NCBI GenBank assembly: GCA_937928755.1
Contig: CALEZI010000057.1
Span: forward strand, 1 to 64,000
DNA length: 64,000 bases
From: an uncultured Rhodanobacteraceae bacterium
GTDB lineage: Bacteria; Pseudomonadota; Gammaproteobacteria; Xanthomonadales; SZUA-5
Direction: 5' to 3'
The translations under genes were made by a program, and so were the position numbers. Shown in pieces: positions 42,950 to 50,810 of this stretch; the stretch's first letter is position 1, and every line of letters begins with the position of its first letter. Under the pieces are notes generated by a model. The model saw only the letters and a program-made list of their open reading frames with translations. It did no database searches and was not told the origin of the DNA.

Positions 42950-44314
42950 ATGATCTGCAAAATCAATAAATTATCGTCGCTCGCGCTATATCTTGTGGCC
43001 GGCTCGCTGGCCCTGAGTGCGCATGCCGAGACGGTTACCATTCGTCTGCATGGCTCGAATACCCTGGGGTCGAAACTGGGCCCCGGCCTGGTCGAAGCAT
43101 TTGCCCGTCAGCAGGGCTTCGTCGGTGTCGATCGCACCGAAACCGCCGAGCTCGAATTCCGCATCGGCGGCCGCAATGCCAACGGCAGCGACTTCAACGG
43201 TGTGGTCAAGGCGCATGGGACCAATACCGGCCGCGTCGACCTGATGTCTGGCGCAGCCGACATCTGGATGGCTTCGCGCGCAGCGACGCCCGAAGAAGTC
43301 GCTCAGGCGAAGGCGATCGGCGACCTGCACTCGGCGCAACAGGAACACGTGGTCGCGCTCGACGGGCTGGCGATCATCGTGCACCCGGAAAACCCGCTCG
43401 GCGAACTGCGCGTCGAACAGATCCGCGATGCGTTCGCCGGCCGCATCAGCGACTGGTCGCAACTGGGCGGCCCGGCCGGCCCGATCAAACTGTATGGCCG
43501 CGACGACAAATCGGGCACCTACGACAGCTTCAAGTCGATGGTGCTGACCGATGGCGCGGCGATTTCGAGCGCAACTCGGCGCTTCGAATCGTCGACCGAA
43601 CTGGAGCGTTCGGTGGCCGCCGATCCCGCCGCACTGGGTTTTGTCGGTTTCTCCTACATCCAGCAATCGAAGCCGTTGGCGGTGCGCGCCGAGGGCACCT
43701 TGCCGCTGAAGCCCGAGGCGCTCAGCGTGTCCACCGAGGACTATCTGCTGGCGCGTCGACTTTATTTCTACACTGCGGCGCAAGCCTCGCCCGTGGTCAC
43801 CCAATTCATCGAATTCGTGCAAAGTTCGGCGGGGCAAGCGGTCGTTGCCGAAACCGGATTCGTGGCGCAAAACGTGTTCGTCGCTCGGGTGCAGCCGACG
43901 CCCGGGAATCCGGCCCAGTACTATGACGTGACCGGAAATGCCGAGCGCATCTCGATGAACCTGCGCTTCCGCCCGGCCAGCTCCACGCTGGACAGTCGGG
44001 CGCTGCGCGATATCGAACGCCTGAGTGCCTTCATGAAGCGACCGGAGAACCAGAGCAAAGAGTTGCGTCTGGCGGCGTTTTCGCCAAATGCGGGACAGCC
44101 GAGGATCATGACGGCGCTGACCCTGAACGACCGCGTCGACCACGTCTCGCAACTGCTGACCACGCGCGGCGTGCGCGTCAGCATGAGTCGCGGTTTCGTC
44201 GATGGGCCGATCGTGGCGCCGCTTGGCCGCGCCGACAGCATGGTGCGCAACGAACGCGTGGAAGTCTGGCTGGTGGATCCTGCGGGTGGCATCAGTGGCG
44301 ATCGCGGGCTCTGA
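42950..44314 (+). CDS. PstS-like phosphate-binding domain fused to an OmpA-like domain
   Basis: A 454-residue periplasmic protein. A signal peptide (about 1-26, ending LSAHA) is followed by a PBP-like domain with TIRLHGSNTLGSKLGPGL, MASRAATPEE, VALDGLAIIVHPENPL and KLYGRDDKSGTYDSFKSMVL (to about 325), all typical of PstS relatives. Residues about 340-445 form an OmpA-like domain (LRFRPASSTLDSRALRDIER to NERVEVWLVD) that would bind peptidoglycan. The usual OmpA Asp/Arg pair is present only loosely. The fusion suggests a wall-tethered phosphate scavenger or sensor rather than a transporter subunit, as no pstCAB is here. Weak Pho-box-like heptamers (CGGTCAT at 42899, CCGCAAT at 42888) precede it. 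Confidence 0.85.
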   Translation: MICKINKLSSLALYLVAGSLALSAHAETVTIRLHGSNTLGSKLGPGLVEAFARQQGFVGVDRTETAELEFRIGGRNANGSDFNGVVKAHGTNTGRVDLMSGAADIWMASRAATPEEVAQAKAIGDLHSAQQEHVVALDGLAIIVHPENPLGELRVEQIRDAFAGRISDWSQLGGPAGPIKLYGRDDKSGTYDSFKSMVLTDGAAISSATRRFESSTELERSVAADPAALGFVGFSYIQQSKPLAVRAEGTLPLKPEALSVSTEDYLLARRLYFYTAAQASPVVTQFIEFVQSSAGQAVVAETGFVAQNVFVARVQPTPGNPAQYYDVTGNAERISMNLRFRPASSTLDSRALRDIERLSAFMKRPENQSKELRLAAFSPNAGQPRIMTALTLNDRVDHVSQLLTTRGVRVSMSRGFVDGPIVAPLGRADSMVRNERVEVWLVDPAGGISGDRGL

Positions 44315-44393
44315 AACAGCAACCGTCGCGAGGCATCCCGAGGGCCAGCAGCCATTGATCCCAGCTTCGACCATTCGTCGCAGACCGCAGCGC

Positions 44394-46262
44394 TCACGTC
44401 GGGCGGGTAGGCGGTAGATCCCAGGCCTTGAGCGCGCGCATCAGCGGGCGCTTTTTGGCCTGATGCGCCTGCATCCGGCGCAGGATATCGTCCAGCGTGC
44501 GCATTGCGCCGAGGATGTGCGGCCCCTTGTTCAGCATCACGCACTCGGCGCGTCCGCCCATCGCCGCGTCGGTGATCTCGGCGCGCGAGGGCAGCCCGGT
44601 CTTGGCCAGGGTCTCCAGCACCTGAGTGGCCCAGACCACCGGCATGTGCGCCGCTTCGCAGGCCCAGAGGATTTCTTCCTGGACTTCGGCCATGCGCTCG
44701 TAGCCGCACTCAACGGCGAGATCGCCGCGCGCGATCATCACACCGGCGACTGATCCTGCCATCGCCGCGAGCAGCATCTCCGGAAGGTGCTCGAAGCCGC
44801 GCCGGGTCTCGATCTTGAGCATCAACCCGAGGTGCGGCGCGCCCAGTTCAACCAGGCGCTGGCGCAACTGACGCACATCGTCGGCGGATTGCGCAAAAGA
44901 CAGGCCGACGATGTCGGCGTGTTGCGCCACCACCGCCAGATCCTCAAGATCCTTCGCGGTCAGCGCCGGCAGATGCAGCCGCGTATCCGGCAGATTGATG
45001 CCCTTGTCGGCCGCCAGCCGCTCGCCGCCGTCGCGCGCCTCGGTGATTTCCACTTCGATGCCGCGGGTGCCGCGGCGTACCACCACGCCGCCGATGCGAC
45101 CGTCGTCGAACCAGATGCGATCCCCTTTGCGCACCTGGGCCAGGGCTTCGGGCAGGGTGCAGGCGATGCTTGCCGGCCGCGCGCGCCGGCCGGGTGCGGC
45201 GGCGACTGCATCGCGGCCTATGCCGTCCGCCAGCACTTGCAGCCGATCGCCGCGGCGCAGATGCAGGCGACCAGGGCGCGGCGGCAAGTCGCTGATCAGG
45301 CTGTTGCGCACACGACAGAACGCCCGCTCCAGGTGCAACACCGTTGTACCGGTAAGATAGGCTGTCCGCTCGCACTCCACGCGCACGCAGTCGCCCTCGC
45401 GCTGGGCGACGGTGAGCCTGCGCCGCGCGCCGCGCGCATCGATCAGCTCGATAAGATCGCCAGCCTTGAGCTGCCGTAGCCACGCGGAATCCACGCCCAG
45501 GCTCGGTCCGGGTCCACGAAGAGCAGGGGCCTCGCCGGCGGCATGCAATCTGACCGATGCCGGCGTCAGCACATGGCCGCAGTCGTCGCGCCCGGGCTTC
45601 AGCTTGAACACGGCTGCGGCGTCGGCGATCGCGCCGGTGCGCAGTTTCGGCCCACCGAGGTCCATCAGCACGCGCACCGGACGACCAGCCCGACGAGCGG
45701 CGGCGCGCACGCTCGCCGCCATGGCGACCCAGGCGGAGCCATCGTCGTGCGCGCAATTGATCCTCGCAACGTCCATGCCGGCCGCAACCAGGTCCTCGAT
45801 CAGCGCATCGTCGTCAGCCGCAGAACCGGGCAGCGTCACCATCATGCGCACGCTGCGTTCGGCCGGAGCAGGCCCGAACAGGGCGTGCGCGTGTTGCGCC
45901 AGCAACGCGCCACCGCTGGTGAACCCGATCGGCTCCTCGTCCGCCAGCGACGTCCACGGTCGTCCGCTCAGGCGGTGGAGAATGCCGAGCACCTTGTCGA
46001 CATTGGCCAGCACATGGGTCTCGGCGCGTCCCAGCGAGGAGACGCCAATGCGCGCCAGCCGTTCCTGCAGATCGCGTAGTTCCACATGGCGCAGCGCCAG
46101 GTAGTGCGCCAGATTGATCGCACTCGGACGCTGCGACGGATCAATCTCGGCCAGCCACGGCGCCAGGCGCGACTGACGATCGAGCATATCCGCACGCAGC
46201 GCCCACAACGCGTCGATCAACGCGGCGCCCTCGACCGGGTTCCATCCTCCCGCAGACTCCAT
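44394..46262 (-). CDS. Pyruvate kinase-like protein with N-terminal extension and altered active site
   Basis: A 622-residue protein. After about 120 residues unique to this type (helical, LRADMLDRQSRLAPWLAEID) comes a pyruvate kinase barrel: MMVTLPGSAADD, AAGMDVARINCAHDDG, VLMDLGGPKLRTG, LPALTAKDLEDLA, GLMLKIETRRGFEHL, VMIARGDLAVECG, VVWATQVLETL and PSRAEITDAAMGG. The catalytic Lys (KIE) and ARGDL metal site remain. The usual N-F-S-H motif is N-C-A-H, and the G-E-T-A-K-G loop that follows MLS is replaced by MLNKGPHI. The C-terminal regulatory domain is missing. Activity as true pyruvate kinase is doubtful. ATG 46262 or GTG 46280 may start it. A palindrome at 46298-46321 lies upstream. Confidence 0.8.
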   Translation of the reverse strand: MESAGGWNPVEGAALIDALWALRADMLDRQSRLAPWLAEIDPSQRPSAINLAHYLALRHVELRDLQERLARIGVSSLGRAETHVLANVDKVLGILHRLSGRPWTSLADEEPIGFTSGGALLAQHAHALFGPAPAERSVRMMVTLPGSAADDDALIEDLVAAGMDVARINCAHDDGSAWVAMAASVRAAARRAGRPVRVLMDLGGPKLRTGAIADAAAVFKLKPGRDDCGHVLTPASVRLHAAGEAPALRGPGPSLGVDSAWLRQLKAGDLIELIDARGARRRLTVAQREGDCVRVECERTAYLTGTTVLHLERAFCRVRNSLISDLPPRPGRLHLRRGDRLQVLADGIGRDAVAAAPGRRARPASIACTLPEALAQVRKGDRIWFDDGRIGGVVVRRGTRGIEVEITEARDGGERLAADKGINLPDTRLHLPALTAKDLEDLAVVAQHADIVGLSFAQSADDVRQLRQRLVELGAPHLGLMLKIETRRGFEHLPEMLLAAMAGSVAGVMIARGDLAVECGYERMAEVQEEILWACEAAHMPVVWATQVLETLAKTGLPSRAEITDAAMGGRAECVMLNKGPHILGAMRTLDDILRRMQAHQAKKRPLMRALKAWDLPPTRPT

Positions 46263-46297
46263 GGCTGCCAGTTCCGTCACCCAACGCCCCGGCGACG

Positions 46298-46321
46298 ACC
46301 GTCCCAGGCACCTGGGACGGT
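46298..46321. promoter_or_regulatory. 11-bp-arm palindrome upstream of the pyruvate kinase-like gene
   Basis: ACCGTCCCAGG CA CCTGGGACGGT is a perfect inverted repeat with a 2-nt centre, about 36 nt before the ATG at 46262. Its symmetry and position fit an operator for a dimeric regulator; a terminator is less likely because the loop is too short. Confidence 0.5.
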
Positions 46322-46405
46322 CGGATACAGGCTGCTGCGCAGTGTGCCATGTCCGCTCATGGACCGGTTCGACCGCGCACCGACGTCTCGCCTGCACCAG
46401 TCCGG

Positions 46406-49400
46406 TCAGGGCGACTCGAAGCCGTTGCCGAACACGCTCTCGTCGAGCACTTCGATGCGTTCGCCACGGAACTTGGCTTGGCGACGCTCGGCCAGCTCCT
46501 TGGCGATGACGCCATCGGCGTAATAAACGGTGTCGCCGTTGTCCACCAGCAACTGTACTTCGCTGCCGGGTGTCGGCGCGTGGGGAAGGCCGATGAGCGC
46601 CTCGTAGCTGCCGTCGACCAAACGTTCGGCGAGGCGTGCGGGCAACCACACCGGGGCATCCAGAGGATCACCGGACCAGCGATACAGGCGGAAGTCGGTG
46701 GTCGCCGCAGCGCCGCCCGGAACCGGTCCGGCCACGATCAGATAGTCGCCGCTGCTGCTGCGTTCGATGCTGCGGATGCCGCGACCACCCAGGTCGACCA
46801 GCAGCGGTGCGCCGAAGCTGGCCGAGCCGGCCGCAAGCGAGCCCGAAGCCGCGCCGGCGACCAGCGCATCCAGCGACTGCACCGGAACCAGCAGCGCGTG
46901 CGTGCGTGCGCCTGCCGGCAACAAGGGCGCACGAAAGGCGATCCAGGCGCTGCCATCCTCTGCCGCCGCCAGACCCTCGAGATTGAAGCCCGCGACGCTC
47001 TCGGGGCTGACGCCGGGCGCTGCGCTCGCCGCCAGGTCGAGGAATCCCGCGCCGAGTCCGTGGCCATTTGCGGCGTCCCAGGCGATCAGATCCTCGGCCA
47101 GGTGATCGTAGCGTCCGACATAGCTCAGCGTCGGCAGCACACCGCTGTTCAGGTCGGTGGCATAGATGCGACGGCGATTCGGCCGCGGGTTGTGCGGCGC
47201 ACTGGCCTGGTTGCCGTGCGAACCGCTCCAGTAAATGCGATCGCCAATCCGCGTGGACGCCTCGATGTCGACCTCGCGTGGCAGTCCGCCGCTGAGATCG
47301 GAAAGGCCCAGTTGCGCGGTGAAGTCGAAGCCCGCCAGATGCAGGCCGGACAGATCGCGCCGATACAGCCGCAGCACCTGATTCTCATCGTCCGCCACCA
47401 GCATCAGCGTGTCGCTGATCGCGACACCCGTCGAAGCATCGCTGGCGCCGGCGTGCCAGCGGGTCGCCGCAGGTTCGACCGAGGCCGCAGACGCCGCGTA
47501 GTCGATCACATACTGGCCTTGCCGCAAATCCGGCGCGCGCGCGACGACGGTGATCTGCGCCCTTCCGACGCCGTTTGGCTGGATGCGCAGTTGCCGCGCA
47601 CTGCCGCTGCCGGTCAGCACCAGGCCGGCTGGCGCGAGCACATCCGGGTTGTTGCTGCTGACTTCGATCACAAGCGCGGAAGGATCGCCAGCGGGATCAT
47701 CGAACACGAAACCGATACCCACGCTTGCGGCAGGATCGGTGGGATCGTCGATCACCGCACCCACCGCACCTCCACTGTTGACCGGAATGTCGAGGAAGTC
47801 CGAGGTGCTCATCAGGTCCACACTGACGGTTGGCGCGTTCGGCTCAACCTGGCACGGATCGAACTCGAACAAAACGCGAGTGGAACGGCCCGGACTGGCG
47901 AGATCGGCGCCCGCCGATGCGACCGACGCTTCGCCATCGGCGAGCACCGAAAGCGTCCACTCCAGCGCATTGTTGACGCCCAGACCTGCGGCGCTGACCC
48001 AGCCGCTACGGGCTTGCGTGCGAATGCTGCCGGGAAAGTTCTGATCGCCGTAACTCAGTCGGTCGACTTGTGCGTTGGTCGCGTCGTAGAGGTTGATTTC
48101 GTCATTGCGCCCGAGGTTCTGATTGAGATCGCCGATCACCTTCTGGCCATCGCACAATCCCCAGGCGGCGCGGAAAGCGGCCGCGCCCGCCTCGGTGAGG
48201 ATCACCGATTCACCCGGTTGCACCGTCCCGAAGGCGTCGAGGGGAAAGCTGCCCGGCACGCGGCTGTCGTCATCGAAGGACCAACCGGAAAGGTCGGCGG
48301 GCTGGTCGCCCACATTGGTGAACTCGACGAATTCGCCGTCGGCGCCCTGGTACATGTACTCGGTGACTCGCATCAACGGACCCAGCGGCGGCAGGTCCTG
48401 CTCAGGCGCCATGGCGACGCCACGCAAGGCGGTATTGTTCGCCGCAGTGACCAGCACCGTGGCGCTGGCGGCAAAATTGCCGCCGTGACCCGAGGCATCG
48501 CTCAAGCTGACCAACTGGCCGCCACCGGCAGCGCCGCTGCCGCCGAGGCGCGTCGCGTACAGGCGCACTTCGCTGCCAACAAGCACGCCGGCGAGGCCGC
48601 GGTACAGATCCGCGGCGCCGCCGATGCTGCCATTGAGGGTCCAGGTGCCCGCCACCAGCGAGTACTTTTGCAGACCGATCGAGTCGTCAGCGAGGTACAG
48701 AGTGTCGACGCCGGGAACGGCGACACTCAAGTCGAAAAACACGTAGGCGTAGGGCGACCCCGAATTGGTCGGCAAACCGGGCAGATTGACCAGCGTCTGG
48801 CCGGCGTCGGTGGGCAAGCCGCTGGCCACCTCAGCGAGCCGAAAACTGCTGCCGGAACTGGTCGACACCAGCAGTTGCCCGTCGACGATCGCCAACTGCC
48901 GAAAGTTGGTCGGCGCCGCATTGATCTGGGTGGACGTTGAAGCCCCGAGCGTGGCGAAACGCACGCCGCCGGCACCACCGGCCAACCACACATCGGTGCC
49001 TTGGGTACTGACCGCCGAGCGCGGATTGTTGGCGTCGGCGAAGTCGGTCAGCGCGGTGCTGGTGTCGATCACTCCGGAGGCGTCGACGCGACCCAGCACA
49101 CGCGGCACGACCGCCGCTGCAGTGCCCGACAGGCTGCCGCTGCCGCCGAGTGCGCGACCGTAGCCGGTGAGCAGCAGGAAGCGCCGATCTGCACTGCGGG
49201 TCAACAATCCTTCGCTGGTGGCAGTGCCGCTGGCAATCAACGGAAACACCCCGCTCGCAGCAGTCACCGGCAGCGCCAGCGACTGCACCAGAGTGCCGTC
49301 CGTGGCGTACTCGTCGAGGAATACCGGTGCACCCGAATTCGCCAGCCCCGCGACACCGTCGCCGACGCGATAGACCACCAGATTGCCGGCAGTGAACGGG

Positions 49401-49456
49401 GCCGCGTACAGCGGGGCCGCCAGCAGCAGCGGCAACAGACTGAGAAGAATGCGCAT
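46406..49456 (-). CDS. Large secreted protein with lamin-tail domain and FxxGFE C-terminus
   Basis: A 1016-residue exported protein. MRILLSLLPLLLAAPLYA is the signal peptide. Residues about 20-370 look like beta-propeller repeats (VVYRVGDGVAGLANSG, then GLLTRSADRRFLLLTGYGRAL). A lamin-tail domain follows (about 385-510: VTEYMYQGADGEFVEFTNVG, PADLSGWSFDDD, PGESVILTEAGAAAF). The remainder is another propeller-like region with WHAGASDASTGVAISD and DYLIVAGPVPGG. It ends DESVFGNGFESP, sharing the F-x-x-G-F-E terminus with two neighbours. No catalytic residues are recognisable; extracellular adhesion or nuclease-associated roles are known for some lamin-tail proteins. No clear Shine-Dalgarno was seen. 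Confidence 0.82.
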   Translation of the reverse strand: MRILLSLLPLLLAAPLYAAPFTAGNLVVYRVGDGVAGLANSGAPVFLDEYATDGTLVQSLALPVTAASGVFPLIASGTATSEGLLTRSADRRFLLLTGYGRALGGSGSLSGTAAAVVPRVLGRVDASGVIDTSTALTDFADANNPRSAVSTQGTDVWLAGGAGGVRFATLGASTSTQINAAPTNFRQLAIVDGQLLVSTSSGSSFRLAEVASGLPTDAGQTLVNLPGLPTNSGSPYAYVFFDLSVAVPGVDTLYLADDSIGLQKYSLVAGTWTLNGSIGGAADLYRGLAGVLVGSEVRLYATRLGGSGAAGGGQLVSLSDASGHGGNFAASATVLVTAANNTALRGVAMAPEQDLPPLGPLMRVTEYMYQGADGEFVEFTNVGDQPADLSGWSFDDDSRVPGSFPLDAFGTVQPGESVILTEAGAAAFRAAWGLCDGQKVIGDLNQNLGRNDEINLYDATNAQVDRLSYGDQNFPGSIRTQARSGWVSAAGLGVNNALEWTLSVLADGEASVASAGADLASPGRSTRVLFEFDPCQVEPNAPTVSVDLMSTSDFLDIPVNSGGAVGAVIDDPTDPAASVGIGFVFDDPAGDPSALVIEVSSNNPDVLAPAGLVLTGSGSARQLRIQPNGVGRAQITVVARAPDLRQGQYVIDYAASAASVEPAATRWHAGASDASTGVAISDTLMLVADDENQVLRLYRRDLSGLHLAGFDFTAQLGLSDLSGGLPREVDIEASTRIGDRIYWSGSHGNQASAPHNPRPNRRRIYATDLNSGVLPTLSYVGRYDHLAEDLIAWDAANGHGLGAGFLDLAASAAPGVSPESVAGFNLEGLAAAEDGSAWIAFRAPLLPAGARTHALLVPVQSLDALVAGAASGSLAAGSASFGAPLLVDLGGRGIRSIERSSSGDYLIVAGPVPGGAAATTDFRLYRWSGDPLDAPVWLPARLAERLVDGSYEALIGLPHAPTPGSEVQLLVDNGDTVYYADGVIAKELAERRQAKFRGERIEVLDESVFGNGFESP

Positions 49457-49678
49457 CGGCGAGAGGTTCTTGATTGAACGAGGCGCAGAGGCTGCCTGCG
49501 CAGTCTTGCGGCAACATGACACCGGGACGGACCTGCGCCGGCGTCACCACGATCGCGGCAGCGCGTTCGACGCACTGTCCCGGCGTGAGCCCGCAACTCA
49601 GGCGCGCGTCAGCGCCAACCTTCGGTACAGATCGATCACCCGGGGCATCAGTGCGGCCGCACTCCAGGCTTCGGCAAC

Positions 49679-49756
49679 GTAGGTTGGGCCCAGCTCCATC
49701 GTGCCCAACATCGCGGGCTATCCGTGTTGGGCAGGGCTGCGCGCCAGCCCAACCTG
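49679..49756. repeat. Palindromic repeat family F (TAGGTTGGGC ... GCCCAACCT), copy 1
   Basis: GTAGGTTGGGCCC at the left end and GCCCAACCT at the right end enclose internal CGTGCCCAACA and TGTTGGGCAGG, giving a nested inverted repeat of about 78 nt just downstream of the small secreted protein gene. Copy 2 lies at 50344-50418 on the other side of that gene. Confidence 0.85.
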
Positions 49757-49763
49757 CGCCGGG

Positions 49764-50228
49764 CTATTCAGTCGCTTCCTGGCGCAGCACCGGCGAAAAC
49801 TTCCCACTCCATCCACGGGTGGCGATGCGCAACTGGTCCGAACCAAGTTTGGTCAGGGTGAATTTTCCGCCACTTTTCAACGCCCTGCGCAACAACCAGC
49901 CAGCGGCGGGCCCGAGGCGAATCTGCTCTTCGGAAAACCGGGCTTCGAGCTTCGCACCGGATCTGCAGATGACACCGAAGCTTTCCGCCCAAAGACCTTC
50001 GCCGGTCTTGGTGAATCCGAGCACCAAGGATCCGTTGCTTTCGACGATCGACATCACCAGCGGTTTGCCGTCGTCCATGGTGGTCTCTGCCCATGTATGC
50101 GGCAGGCGTGGCTCACCGAGCAGGGCCCCCAATTCGCTGATGCTGGCAGCACAGTCTGGCGCAGCAATGGCATGCCCGTTCACCGCGAGCAGACCCGCGA
50201 GCGAAACCAGTAGGAAGGTTCGAAGCAT
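49764..50228 (-). CDS. Small secreted protein, unknown function
   Basis: A 154-residue protein with a clear signal peptide, MLRTFLLVSLAGLLAVNGHA, cut near residue 22. The mature part contains two cysteines (PDCAAS and VICRSG) that may form a disulfide, and alternating hydrophobic strands (FTKTGEGLWAESFGV, KFTLTKLGSDQLRIATRGW), suggesting a small beta-rich fold. It is bracketed by two family F palindromic repeats and has no obvious operon partner. I do not recognise the family. Confidence 0.65.
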   Translation of the reverse strand: MLRTFLLVSLAGLLAVNGHAIAAPDCAASISELGALLGEPRLPHTWAETTMDDGKPLVMSIVESNGSLVLGFTKTGEGLWAESFGVICRSGAKLEARFSEEQIRLGPAAGWLLRRALKSGGKFTLTKLGSDQLRIATRGWSGKFSPVLRQEATE

Positions 50229-50343
50229 GGCGAGATTCGTACTCTTCGCTGGGGGACGATGAGGAACAGGGCCGGCTGGAGGCAGATCCTGGCCGACGAT
50301 TGTTGCAGCACTGCTTCGCTGCGCTCTTCATTAACCGACCGGC

Positions 50344-50418
50344 GTAGGTTGGGCTAAGCGCAGCGTGCCCAACAGCTTCGCCAGGAGTTGGGCACGGCTA
50401 CGCCTTAGCCCAACCTGC
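50344..50418. repeat. Palindromic repeat family F, copy 2
   Basis: GTAGGTTGGGCTAAGCGCAG and TAGCCCAACCTGC at the two ends enclose CGTGCCCAACA and AGTTGGGCACG. It matches 49679-49756 in design. The 582-nt gap 50229-50810 holds this repeat, the family C element at 50659-50742 and no gene I can support. Confidence 0.85.
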
Positions 50419-50658
50419 AGTTCATGGCCCGTGTGCATTTTCGGGCGAAAGAGAAATCTCGCAATGACAAGCTGCTGGACTTGGTCAAGGCGGCCATGGA
50501 GTACTCCAAGAGTTCAAGCAACCCGCTGCAACGCGCGTTGGGACTGCTGTGCAACGCCACCCGCGTGCTCAACATCGAACTGGCGCTCGCGGGCGCTGCC
50601 GAGGCTTGCTCTCGGTTTTTTGTTCGAGAGGCCTGGTCGCCCCTGCGGGTGCCCTTGT

Positions 50659-50742
50659 TCGCGCATCGAACCTGTGGGAGCGGATTTACTCCGCGAGAGC
50701 TTTCGCGGGATGAACCCGCTCCCACAGGTTCGATGCGCGAAT
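50659..50742. repeat. Palindromic repeat family C with 26-bp perfect arms
   Basis: TTCGCGCATCGAACCTGTGG (arm from 50659 to 50684, continuing GAGCGG) is the exact reverse complement of 50717-50742, with a 32-nt loop that holds the GATTTACTCCGCGAGAGC part of family C. Outside the shared TGTGGGAGCGG core, the arms extend 15 nt into sequence not found in the copy at 8327-8425, so the inversion includes locus-specific DNA. Confidence 0.85.
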
Positions 50743-50810
50743 ACGCCGCTGGGTCGACCAGTACTGTCGTCTGCCTTGCAACCGGAGCCACCCGAGCGAC
50801 AGGGTCACAT

